From Taudactylus pleione (Eukaryota; Chordata; Amphibia; Anura; Myobatrachidae), in the NCBI GenBank assembly GCA_031769625.1, contig JAUIMM010002007.1:248001-312000 (forward strand): a stretch of 64,000 nt of DNA, written 5' to 3'. The notes under the pieces are model-generated. The model was not told the origin of the DNA. It did no database searches and saw only the letters and a program-made list of their open reading frames with translations. The position numbers and the translations under genes are program-made. This document shows, piece by piece, positions 32,388-44,948 of the stretch (within the stretch, counting starts at the first letter, position 1; every line of letters begins with the position of its first letter).

Positions 32388-35300
32388 GTTGATTTTGGTG
32401 CTTAATTTTGACACAGAACCCTCCAGAAAGATATTTACCCGTATGAAAAATTCGGTAAGCCCCGGACCTTAAAAATCGGCCAAAAATTTTTCTCTTCAAA
32501 AATCCCCAAATTCTGCTTAAAACTTTCAGTAAACCTTAAAAAAGATTTGCTGCGGTGACAGAAGTTGATTTTGGTGCTTAATTTTGACACAGAACCCTCC
32601 AGAAAGATATTTACCCGTATGAAAAATTCTGTAAGCCCCGGACCTTAAAAATCGGCCAAAAATTTTTTTCTTCAAAAATCCCCAAATTCTGCTTAAAACT
32701 TTCAGTAAACCTTTAAAAAGATTTGGTGCGGTGACAGAAGTTGATTTTGGTGCTTAATTTTGACACAGAACTCTCAAGAAAGAATTTACCCGTATGAAAA
32801 ATTCTGTAAGCCCCGGACCTTAAAAATCGGCCAAAAATTTTTTTCTTCAAAAATCACCAAATTCTGCTTAAAACTTTCAGTAAACCTTAAAAAAGATTTG
32901 CTGCGTTGACAGAAGTTGATTTTGGTGCTTAATTCTGACACAGAACCCTCCAGAAGATATTTACCCGTATGAAAAATTCTGTAAGCCCCGCCCCTTAAAA
33001 ATTGGCCAAAAATTTTTTCCTTCAAAAATCCCCAAATTCTGCTTAAAACTTTCAGTAAACCTTAAAAAAGATTTGCTGCGGTGACAAAAGTTGATTTTGG
33101 TGCTTCATTTTGACACTGAACCCTCCAGAAAGATATTTACCAGTATGAAAAAATCTGTAAGCCCCGGATCTTAAAAATCGGCCAAAAATCTATTTCTTCA
33201 AAAATCCCCAAATTCTGCTTAAAACTTTCAGTAAACCTTAAAAAAGATTTGGTGCGGTGACAGAAGTTGATTTTGGTGCTTAATTTTGACACAGAACCCT
33301 CCAGAAAGATATTTACCCGTATGAAAAATTCTGTAAGCCCCGGACCTTAAAAATCGGGCAAAAATTTTTTTTTCTTCAAAAATCCCCAAATTCTGCTGAA
33401 AACTTTTAGAAAACCTTAAAAAAGATTTGCTGCGGTGACAGAAGTTGATTTTGGTGCTTAATTTTGACACAGAACCCTCCAGAAAGAAATTTACCCGTAT
33501 GAAAAATTCGGTAAGCCCCGGACCTTAAAAATCGGGCAAAAATTTTTCTCTTCAAAAATCCCCAAATTCTGCTTAAAACTTTCAGTAAACCTTAAAAAAG
33601 ATTTGCTGCGGTGACAGAAGTTGATTTTGGTGCTTAATTTTGACACAGAACCCTCCAGAAAGAAATTTACCCGTATGAAAAATTCGGTAAGCCCCGGACC
33701 TTAAAAATCGGCCAAAAATTTTTCTCTTCAAAAATCCCCAAATTCTGCTTAAAACTTTCAGTAAACCTTAAAAAAGATTTGCTGCGGTGACAGAAGTTGA
33801 TTTTGGTGCTTAATTTTGACACAGAACCCTCCAGAAAGATATTTACCCGTATGAAAAATTCTGTAAGCTCCGGACCTTAAAAATCGGCCAAAAATTTTTT
33901 TCTTCAAAAATCCCCAAATTCTGCTTAAAACTTTCAGTAAACCTTAAAAAAGATTTGCTGCGGTGACAGAAGTTGATTGTGGTGCTTATTTTTGACACAG
34001 AACCCTCCAGAAAGATATTTACCCATATGAAAAATTCTGTAAGCCCCAGACCTTAAAAATCGGGCAAAAATTTTTTTCTTCAAAAATCCCCAAATTCTGC
34101 TTAAAACTTTCAGTAAACCTTAAAAAAGATTTGATGCGGTGACAAAAGTTGATTTTGGTGCTTTATTTTGACACAGAACCCTCCAGAAAGATATTTACCC
34201 ATATGAAAAATTCTGTAAGCTCTGGTCCTTAAAAATCGGCCAAAATTTTTTTTCTTCAAAAATCCCCAAATTCTCCTTAAAACTTTCAGTAAACCTTAAA
34301 AAAGATTTGCTGCGGTGACAGAAGTTGATTTTGGTGCTTTATTTTGACACAGAACCCTCCAGAAAGATATTTACCCATATGAAAAATTCTGTAAGCCCCA
34401 GACCTTAAAAATCGGGAAAAAATTTTTTTCTTCAAAAATCCCCAAATTCTGCTGAAAACTTTCAGAAAACCTTAAAAAAGATTTGCTGCGGTGACAGAAG
34501 TTGATTTTGGTGCTTAATTTTGACATAGAACCATCCAGAAAGATATTTACCCATATGAAAAATTCTGTAAGCCCTGGACCTTAAAAATCGGCCAAAATTA
34601 TTTTCTTCAAAAATCCCCAAATTCTGCTTAAAACTTTCAGTAAACCTTAAAAAAGATTTGCTGCGGTGACAAAAGTTGATTTTGGTGCTTAATTTTGACA
34701 CTGAACCCTCCAGAAAGATATTTACCCGTATGAAAAAATCTGTAAGCCCCGGATCTTAAAAATCGGCCAAAAATTTTTTTCTTCAAAAATCCCCAAATTC
34801 TGCTTAAAACTTTCAGTAAACCTTAAAAAAGATTTGCTGCGGTGACAGAAGTTGATTTTGGTGCTTAATTTTGACACAGAACCCTCCAGAAAGATATTTA
34901 CCCATATGAAAAATTCTGTAAGCCCTGGACCTTAAAAATCGGCCAAAATTATTTTCTTCAAAAATCCCCAAATTCTGCTTAAAACTTTCAGTAAACCTTA
35001 AAAAAGATTTGCTGCGGTGACAAAAGTTGATTTTGGTGCTTAATTTTGACACTGAACCCTCCAGAAAGATATTTACCCGTATGAAAAAATCTGTAAGCCC
35101 CGGATCTTAAAAATCGGCCAAAAATTTTTTTCTTCAAAAATCCCCAAATTCTGCTTAAAACTTTCAGTAAACCTTAAAAAAGATTTGGTGCGGTGACAGA
35201 AGTTGATTTTGGTGCTTAATTTTGACACAGAACTCTCAAGAAAGAATTTACCCGTATGAAAAATTCTGTAAGCCCCGGACCTTAAAAATCGGCCAAAAAT

Positions 35301-38300
35301 GTTTTTCTTCAAAAATCACCAAATTCTGCTTAAAACTTTCAGTAAACCTTAAAAAAGATTTGCTGCGTTGACAGAAGTTGATTTTGGTGCTTAATTCTGA
35401 CACAGAACCCTCCAGAAGATATTTACCCGTATGAAAAATTCTGTAAGCCCCGCCCCTTAAAAATTGGCCAAAAATTTTTTCCTTCAAAAATCCCCAAATT
35501 CTGCTTAAAACTTTCAGTAAACCTTAAAAAAGATTTGCTGCGGTGACAAAAGTTGATTTTGGTGCTTAATTTTGACACTGAACCCTCCAGAAAGATATTT
35601 ACCAGTATGAAAAAATCTGTAAGCCCCGGATCTTAAAAATCGGCCAAAAATCTATTTCTTCAAAAATCCCCAAATTCTGCTTAAAACTTTCAGTAAACCT
35701 TAAAAAAGATTTGGTGCGGTGACAGAAGTTGATTTTGGTGCTTAATTTTGACACAGAACCCTCCAGAAAGATATTTACCCGTATGAAAAATTCTGTAAGC
35801 CCCGGACCTTAAAAATCGGGCAAAAATTTTTTTTTCTTCAAAAATCCCCAAATTCTGCTGAAAACTTTTAGAAAACCTTAAAAAAGATTTGCTGCGGTGA
35901 CAGAAGTTGATTTTGGTGCTTAATTTTGACACAGAACCCTCCAGAAAGAAATTTACCCGTATGAAAAATTCGGTAAGCCCCGGACCTTAAAAATCGGGCA
36001 AAAATTTTTCTCTTCAAAAATCCCCAAATTCTGCTTAAAACTTTCAGTAAACCTTAAAAAAGATTTGCTGCGGTGACAGAAGTTGATTTTGGTGCTTAAT
36101 TTTGACACAGAACCCTCCAGAAAGATATTTACCCATATGAAAAATTCTGTACGCCCCGGACCTTAAAAATCGGCCAAAATTTTTTTCTTCAAAAATCCCC
36201 AAATTCTGCTGAAAACTTTCAGAAAACCTTAAAAAAGATTTGCTGCGGTGACAGAAGTTGATTTTGGTGCTTAATTTTGACATAGAACCATCCAGAAAGA
36301 TATTTACCCATATGAAAAATTCTGTAAGCCCTGGACCTTAAAAATCGGCCAAAATTATTTTCTTCAAAAATCCCCAAATTCTGCTTAAAACTTTCAGTAA
36401 ACCTTAAAAAAGATTTGCTGCGGTGACAAAAGTTGATTTTGGTGCTTAATTTTGACACTGAACCCTCCAGAAAGATATTTACCCGTATGAAAAAATCTGT
36501 AAGCCCCGGATCTTAAAAATCGGCCAAAAATCTTTTTCTTCAAAAATCCCCAAATTCTGCTTAAAACTTTCAGTAAACCTTAAAAAAGATTTGGTGCGGT
36601 GACAGAAGTTGATTTTGGTGCTTAATTTTGACACAGAACCCTCCAGAAAGATATTTACCCGTATGAAAAATTCTGTAAGCCCCGGACCTTAAAAATCGGC
36701 CAAAAATTTTTTTCTTCAAAAATCCCCAAATTCTGCTGAAAACTTTTAGAAAACCTTAAAAAAGATTTGCTGCGGTGACAGAAGTTGATTTTGGTGCTTA
36801 ATTTTGACACAGAACCCTCCAGAAAGAAATTTACCCGTATGAAAAATTCGGTAAGCCCCGGACCTTAAAAATCGGCCAAAAATTTTTTTCTTCAAAAATC
36901 CCCAAATTCTGCTTAAAACTTTTAGAAAACCTTAAAAAAGATTTGCTGCGGTGACAGAAGTTGATTTTGGTGCTTAATTTTGACACAGAACCCTCCAGAA
37001 AGATATTTACCCGTATGAAAAATTCTGTAAGCTCCGGACCTTAAAAATCGGCCAAAAATTTTTTTCTTCAAAAATCCCCAAATTCTGCTTAAAACTTTCA
37101 GTAAACCTTAAAAAAGATTTGCTGCGGTGACAGAAGTTGATTTTGGTGCTTAATTTTGACACAGAACCCTCCAGAAAGATATTTACCCATATGAAAAATT
37201 CTGTAAGCCCCAGACCTTAAAAATCGGGCAAAAATTTTTTTCTTCAAAAATCCCCAAATTCTGCTTAAAACTTTCAGTAAACATTAAAAAAGATTTGATG
37301 CGGTGACAAAAGTTGATTTTGGTGCTTTATTTTGACACAGAACCCTCCAGAAAGATATTTACCCATATGAAAAATTCTGTAAGCTCTGGTCCTTAAAAAT
37401 CGGCCAAAATTTTTTTTCTTCAAAAGTCCCCAAATTCTGCTGAAAACTTTCAGTAAACCTTAAAAAAGATTTGCTGCGGTGACAGAAGTTGATTTTGGTG
37501 CTTAATTTTGACACAGAACCCTCCAGAAAGATATTTACCCGTATGAAAAATTCTGTAAGCCCTGGACCTTAAAAATCGGCCAAAATTTTTTTCTTCAAAA
37601 GTCCCCAAATTCTGCTGAAAACTTTCAGAAAACCTTAAAAAAGATTTGCTGCGGTGACAGAAGTTGATTTTGGTGCTTAATTTTGACACAGAACCCTCCA
37701 GAAAGATATTTACCCATATGAAAAATTCTGTAAGCCCTGGACCTTAAAAATCGGCCAAAATTATTTTCTTCCAAAATCCCCAAATTCTGCTGAAAACTTT
37801 TAGAAAACCTTAAAAAAGATTTGCTGCGGTGACAGAAGTTGATTTTGGTGCTTAATTTTGACACAGAACCCTCCAGAAAGAAATTTACCCGTATGAAAAA
37901 TTCGGTAAGCCCCAGACCTTAAAAATCGGCCAAAAATTTTTCTCTTCAAAAATCCCCAAATTCTGCTTAAAACTTTCAGTAAACCTTAAAAAAGATTTGC
38001 TGCGGTGACAGAAGTTGATTTTGGTGCTTAATTTTGACACAGAACCCTCCAGAAAGATATTTACCCGTATGAAAAATTCTGTAAGCTCCGGACCTTAAAA
38101 ATCGGCCAAAAATTTTTTTCTTCAAAAATCCCCAAATTCTGCTTAAAACTTTCAGTAAACCTTAAAAAAGATTTGCTGCGGTGACAGAAGTTGATTTTGG
38201 TGCTTAATTTTGACACAGAACCCTCCAGAAAGATATTTACCCATATGAAAAATTCTGTAAGCCCCAGACCTTAAAAATCGGGCAAAAATTTTTTTCTTCA

Positions 38301-40739
38301 AAAATCCCCAAATTCTGCTTAAAACTTTCAGTAAACATTAAAAAAGATTTGATGCGGTGACAAAAGTTGATTTTGGTGCTTTATTTTGACACAGAACCCT
38401 CCAGAAAGATATTTACCCATATGAAAAATTCTGTAAGCTCTGGTCCTTAAAAATCGGCCAAAATTTTTTTTCTTCAAAAATCCCCAAATTCTCCTTAAAA
38501 CTTTCAGTAAACCTTAAAAAAGATTTGCTGCGGTGACAGAAGTTGATTTTGGTGCTTTATTTTGACACAGAACCCTCCAGAAAGATATTTACCCATATGA
38601 AAAATTCTGTACGCCCCGGACCTTAAAAATCGGCCAAAATTTTTTTCTTCAAAAATCCCCAAATTCTGCTGAAAACTTTCAGAAAACCTTAAAAAAGATT
38701 TGCTGCGGTGACAGAAGTTGATTTTGGTGCTTAATTTTGACATAGAACCATCCAGAAAGATATTTACCCATATGAAAAATTCTGTAAGCCCTGGACCTTA
38801 AAAATCGGCCAAAATTATTTTCTTCAAAAATCCCCAAATTCTGCTTAAAACTTTCAGTAAACTTTAAAAAAGATTTGCTGCGGTGACAAAAGTTGATTTT
38901 GGTGCTTAATTTTGACACTGAACCCTCCAGAAAGATATTTACCCGTATGAAAAAATCTGTAAGCCCCGGATCTTAAAAATCGGCCAAAAATCTTTTTCTT
39001 CAAAAATCCCCAAATTCTGCTTAAAACTTTCAGTAAACCTTAAAAAAGATTTGGTGCGGTGACAGAAGTTGATTTTGGTGCTTAATTTTGACACAGAACC
39101 CTCCAGAAAGATATTTACCCGTATGAAAAATTCTGTAAGCCCCGGACCTTAAAAATCGGCCAAAAATTTTTTTCTTCAAAAATCCCCAAATTCTGCTGAA
39201 AACTTTTAGAAAACCTTAAAAAAGATTTGCTGCGGTGACAGAAGTTGATTTTGGTGCTTAATTTTGACACAGAACCCTCCAGAAAGAAATTTACCCGTAT
39301 GAAAAATTCGGTAAGCCCCGGACCTTAAAAATCGGCCAAAAATTTTTCTCTTCAAAAATCCCCAAATTCTGCTTAAAACTTTCAGTAAACCTTAAAAAAG
39401 ATTTGCTGCGGTGACAGAAGTTGATTTTGGTGCTTAATTTTGACACAGAACCCTCCAGAAAGATATTTACCCGTATGAAAAATTCTGTAAGCCCCGGACC
39501 TTAAAAATCGGCCAAAAATTTTTTTCTTCAAAAATCCCCAAATTCTGCTTAAAACTTTCAGTAAACCTTAAAAAAGTTTTGGTGCGGTGACAGAAGTTGA
39601 TTTTGGTGCTTAATTTTGACACAGAACTCTCAAGAAAGAATTTACCCGTATGAAAAATTCTGTAAGCCCCGGACCTTAAAAATCGGCCAAAAATTTTTTT
39701 CTTCAAAAATCACCAAATTCTGCTTAAAACTTTCAGTAAACCTTAAAAAAGATTTGCTGCGTTGACAGAAGTTGATTTTGGTGCTTAATTCTGACACAGA
39801 ACCCTCCAGAAAGATATTTACCCGTATGAAAAATTCTGTAAGCCCCGCCCCTTAAAAATTGGCCAAAAATTTTTTCCTTCAAAAATCCCCAAATTCTGCT
39901 TAAAACTTTCAGTAAACCTTAAAAAAGATTTGCTGCGGTGACAAAAGTTGATTTTGGTGCTTAATTTTGACACTGAACCCTCCAGAAAGATATTTACCAG
40001 TATGAAAAAATCTGTAAGCCCCGGATCTTAAAAATCGGCCAAAAATCTATTTCTTCAAAAATCCACAAATTCTGCTTAAAACTTTCAGTAAACCTTAAAA
40101 AAGATTTGGTGCGGTGACAGAAGTTGATTTTGGTGCTTAATTTTGACACAGAACCCTCCAGAAAGATATTTACCCGTATGAAAAATTCTGTAAGCCCCGG
40201 ACCTTAAAAATCGGGCAAAAATTTTTTTTTCTTCAAAAATCCCCAAATTCTGCTGAAAACTTTTAGAAAACCTTAAAAAAGATTTGCTGCGGTGACAGAA
40301 GTTGATTTTGGTGCTTAATTTTGACACAGAACCCTCCAGAAAGAAATTTACCCGTATGAAAAATTCGGTAAGCCCCGGACCTTAAAAATCGGGCAAAAAT
40401 TTTTCTCTTCAAAAATCCCCAAATTCTGCTTAAAACTTTCAGTAAACCTTAAAAAAGATTTGCTGCGGTGACAGAAGTTGATTTTGGTGCTTAATTTTGA
40501 CACAGAACCCTCCAGAAAGATATTTACCCATATGAAAAATTCTGTAAGCCCCGGACCTTAAAAATCGGCCAAAAATTTTTTTCTTCAAAAATCCCCAAAT
40601 TCTGCTGAAAACTTTTAGAAAACCTTAAAAAACATTTGCTGCGGTGACAGAAGTTGATTTTGGTGCTTAATTTTAACACAGAACCCTCCAGAAAGAAATT
40701 TACCCGTATGAAAAATTCGGTAAGCCCCGGACCTTAAAA

Positions 40740-43700
40740 ATCGGCCAAAAATTTTTCTCTTCAAAAATCCCCAAATTCTGCTTAAAACTTTCAGTAAACC
40801 TTAAAAAAGATTTGCTGCGGTGACAGAAGTTGATTTTGGTGCTTAATTTTGACACAGAACCCTCCAGAAAGATATTTACCCGTATGAAAAATTCTGTAAG
40901 CTCCGGACCTTAAAAATCGGCCAAAAATTTTTTTCTTCAAAAATCCCCAAATTCTGCTTAAAACTTTCAGTAAACCTTAAAAAAGATTTGCTGCGGTGAC
41001 AGAAGTTGATTTTGGTGCTTATTTTTGACACAGAACCCTCCAGAAAGATATTTACCCATATGAAAAATTCTGTAAGCCCCAGACCTTAAAAATCGGGCAA
41101 AAATTTTTTTCTTCAAAAATCCCCAAATTCTGCTTAAAACTTTCAGTAAACCTTAAAAAAGATTTGATGCGGTGACAAAAGTTGATTTTGGTGCTTTATT
41201 TTGACACAGAACCCTCCAGAAAGATATTTACCCATATATAAAATTCTGTAAGCTCTGGTCCTTAAAAATCGGACAAAATTTTTTTTCTTCAAAAATCCCC
41301 AAATTCTCCTTAAAACTTTCAGTAAACCTTAAAAAAGATTTGCTGCGGTGACAGAAGTTGATTTTGGTGCTTTATTTTGACACAGAACCCTCCAGAAAGA
41401 TATTTACCCATATGAAAAATTCTGTACGCCCCGGACCTTAAAAATCGGCCAAAATTTTTTTCTTCAAAAATCCCCAAATTCTGCTGAAAACTTTCAGAAA
41501 ACCTTAAAAAAGATTTGCTGCGGTGACAGAAGTTGATTTTGGTGCTTAATTTTGACATAGAACCATCCAGAAAGATATTTACCCATATGAAAAATTCTGT
41601 AAGCCCTGGATCTTAGAAATCGGCCAAAATTATTTTCTTCAAAAATCCCCAAATTCTGCTTAAAACTTTCAGTAAACCTTAAAAAAGATTTGCTGCGGTG
41701 ACAAAAGTTGATTTTGGTGCTTAATTTTGACACTGAACCCTCCAGAAAGATATTTACCCGTATGAAAAAATCTGTAAGCCCCGGATCTTAAAAATCGGCC
41801 AAAAATCTTTTTCTTCAAAAATCCCCAAATTCTGCTTAAAACTTTCAGTAAACCTTAAAAAAGATTTGGTGCGGTGACAGAAGTTGATTTTGGTGCTTAA
41901 TTTTGACACAGAACCCTCCAGAAAGATATTTACCCGTATGAAAAATTCTGTAAGCCCCGGACCTTAAAAATCGGCCAAAAATTTTTTTCTTCAAAAATCC
42001 CCAAATTCTGCTGAAAACTTTTAGAAAACCTTAAAAAAGATTTGCTGCGGTGACAGAAGTTGATTTTGGTGCTTAATTTTGACACAGAACCCTCCAGAAA
42101 GAAATTTACCCGTATGAAAAATTCGGTAAGCCCCGGACCTTAAAAATCGGCCAAAAATTTTTCTCTTCAAAAATCCCCAAATTCTGCTTAAAACTTTCAG
42201 TAAACATTAAAAAAGATTTGCTGCGGTGACAGAAGTTGATTTTGGTGCTTAATTTTGACACAGAACCCTCCAGAAAGATATTTACCCGTATGAAAAATTC
42301 TGTAAGCCCCGGACCTTAAAAATCGGCCAAAAATTTTTTACTTCAAAAATCCCCAAATTCTGCTGAAAACTTTTAGAAAACCTTAAAAAAGATTTGCTGC
42401 GGTGACAGAAGTTGATTTTGGTGCTTAATTTTGACACAGAACCCTCCAGAAAGAAATTTACCCATATGAAAAATTCGGTAAGCCCCAGACCTTAAAAATC
42501 GGCCAAAAATTTTTCTCTTCAAAAATCCCCAAATTCTGCTTAAAACTTTCAGTAAACCTTAAAAAAGATTTGCTGCGGTGACAGAAGTTGATTTTGGTGC
42601 TTAATTTTGACACAGAACCCTCCAGAAAGATATTTACCCGTATGAAAAATTCTGTAAGCTCCGGACCTTAAAAATCGGCCAAAAATTTTTTTCTTCAAAA
42701 ATCCCCAAATTCTGCTTAAAACTTTCAGTAAACCTTAAAAAAGATTTGCTGCGGTGACAGAAGTTGATTTTGGTGCTTATTTTTGACACAGAACCCTCCA
42801 GAAAGATATTTACCCATATGAAAAATTCTGTAAGCCCCAGACCTTAAAAATCGGGCAAAAATTTTTTTCTTCAAAAATCCCCAAATTCTGCTTAAAACTT
42901 TCAGTAAACCTTAAAAAAGATTTGATGCGGTGACAAAAGTTGATTTTGGTGCTTTATTTTGACACAGAACCCTCCAGAAAGATATTTACCCATATGAAAA
43001 ATTCTGTAAGCTCTGGTCCTTAAAAATCGGACAAAATTTTTTTTCTTCAAAAATCCCCAAATTCTCCTTAAAACTTTCAGTAAACCTTAAAAAAGATTTG
43101 CTGCGGTGACAGAAGTTGATTTTGGTGCTTTATTTTGACACAGAACCCTCCAGAAAGATATTTACCCATATGAAAAATTCTGTACGCCCCGGACCTTAAA
43201 AATCGGCCAAAATTTTTTTCTTCAAAAATCCCCAAATTCTGCTGAAAACTTTCAGTAAACCTTAAAAAAGATTTGCTGCGGTGACAGAAGTTGATTTTGG
43301 TGCTTAATTTTGACATAGAACCATCCAGAAAGATATTTACCCATATGAAAAATTCTGTAAGCCCTGGACCTTAGAAATCGGCCAAAATTATTTTCTTCAA
43401 AAATCCCCAAATTCTGCTTAAAACTTTCAGTAAACCTTAAAAAAGATTTGCTGCGGTGACAAAAGTTGATTTTGGTGCTTAATTTTGACACTGAACCCTC
43501 CAGAAAGATATTTACCCGTATGAAAAAATCTGTAAGCCCCGGATCTTAAAAATCGGCCAAAAATCTTTTTCTTCAAAAATCCCCAAATTCTGCTTAAAAC
43601 TTTCAGTAAACCTTAAAAAAGATTTGGTGCGGTGACAGAAGTTGATTTTGGTGCTTAATTTTGACACAGAACCCTCCAGAAAGATATTTACCCGTATGAA

Positions 43701-44510
43701 AAATTCTGTAAGCCCCGGACCTTAAAAATCGGCCAAAAATTTTTTCTTCAAAAATCCCCAAATTCTGCTGAAAACTTTTAGAAAACCTTAAAAAAGATTT
43801 GCTGCGGTGACAGAAGTTGATTTTGGTGCTTAATTTTGACACAGAACCCTCCAGAAAGAAATTTACCCGTATGAAAAATTCGGTAAGCCCCGGACCTTAA
43901 AAATCGGCCAAAAATTTTTCTCTTCAAAAATCCCCAAATTCTGCTTAAAACTTTCAGTAAACCTTAAAAAAGATTTGCTGCGGTGACAGAAGTTGATTTT
44001 GGTGCTTAATTTTGACACAGAACCCTCCAGAAAGATATTTACCCGTATGAAAAATTCTGTAAGCCCCGGACCTTAAAAATCGGCCAAAAATTTTTTACTT
44101 CAAAAATCCCCAAATTCTGCTGAAAACTTTTAGAAAACCTTAAAAAAGATTTGCTGCGGTGACAGAAGTTGATTTTGGTGCTTAATTTTGACACAGAACC
44201 CTCCAGAAAGAAATTTACCCATATGAAAAATTCGGTAAGCCCCAGACCTTAAAAATCGGCCAAAAATTTTTCTCTTCAAAAATCCCCAAATTCTGCTTAA
44301 AACTTTCAGTAAACCTTAAAAAAGATTTGCTGCGGTGACAGAAGTTGATTTTGGTGCTTAATTTTGACACAGAACCCTCCAGAAAGATATTTACCCGTAT
44401 GAAAAATTCTGTAAGCTCCGGACCTTAAAAATTGGCCAAAAATTTTTTTCTTCAAAAATCCCCAAATTCTGCTTAAAACTTTCAGTAAACCTTAAAAAAG
44501 ATTTGCTGCG
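40740..44510. repeat. Ten-monomer (about 1,758-bp) tandem duplication
   Basis: About 40740-42497 repeats at 42498-44255, with partial continuation to about 44510. Shared order: GCTCCGG monomer, CTTATTTTTGACAC monomer, CATATG/CCCCAGACC monomer, GCTCTGGTCC with TCGGACAAAA, CTGTACGCC, and GACATAGAACCATCC with TTAGAAATCGG. The unusual TTAGAAATCGG occurs in both copies (near 41614 and 43371). Boundaries are approximate. Confidence 0.72.
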
Positions 44511-44948
44511 GTGACAGAAGTTGATTTTGGTGCTTAATTTTGACACAGAACCCTCCAGAAAGATATTTACCCATATGAAAAATTCTGTAAGCCCCAGACC
44601 TTAAAAATCGGGCAAAAATTTTTTTTTTTCAAAAATCCCCAAATTCTGATTAAAACTTTCAGTAAACCTTAAAAAAGATTTGCTGCGGTGACAGAAGTTG
44701 ATTTTGGTGCTTTATTTTGACACAGAACCCTCCAGAAAGATATTTACCCGTATGAAAAATTCTGTAAGCCCCGGACCTTAAAAATCGGCCAAAATTATTT
44801 TCTTCAAAAGTCCCCAAATTCTGCTGAAAACTTTCAGAAAACCTTAAAAAAGATTTGCTGCTGTGACAGAAGTTGATTTTGGTGCTTAATTTTGACATAG
44901 AACCATCCAGAAAGATATTTACCCGTATGAAAAATTCTGTAAGCTCCG

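Noticed and set aside
31520..32392. Plus-strand 290-codon ORF antisense to LINE ORF1 (also 3750-4622)
   Set aside because: It is a shadow of the GC-rich, proline/alanine-rich ORF1 start, has no recognisable domain, and ends in flanking satellite.
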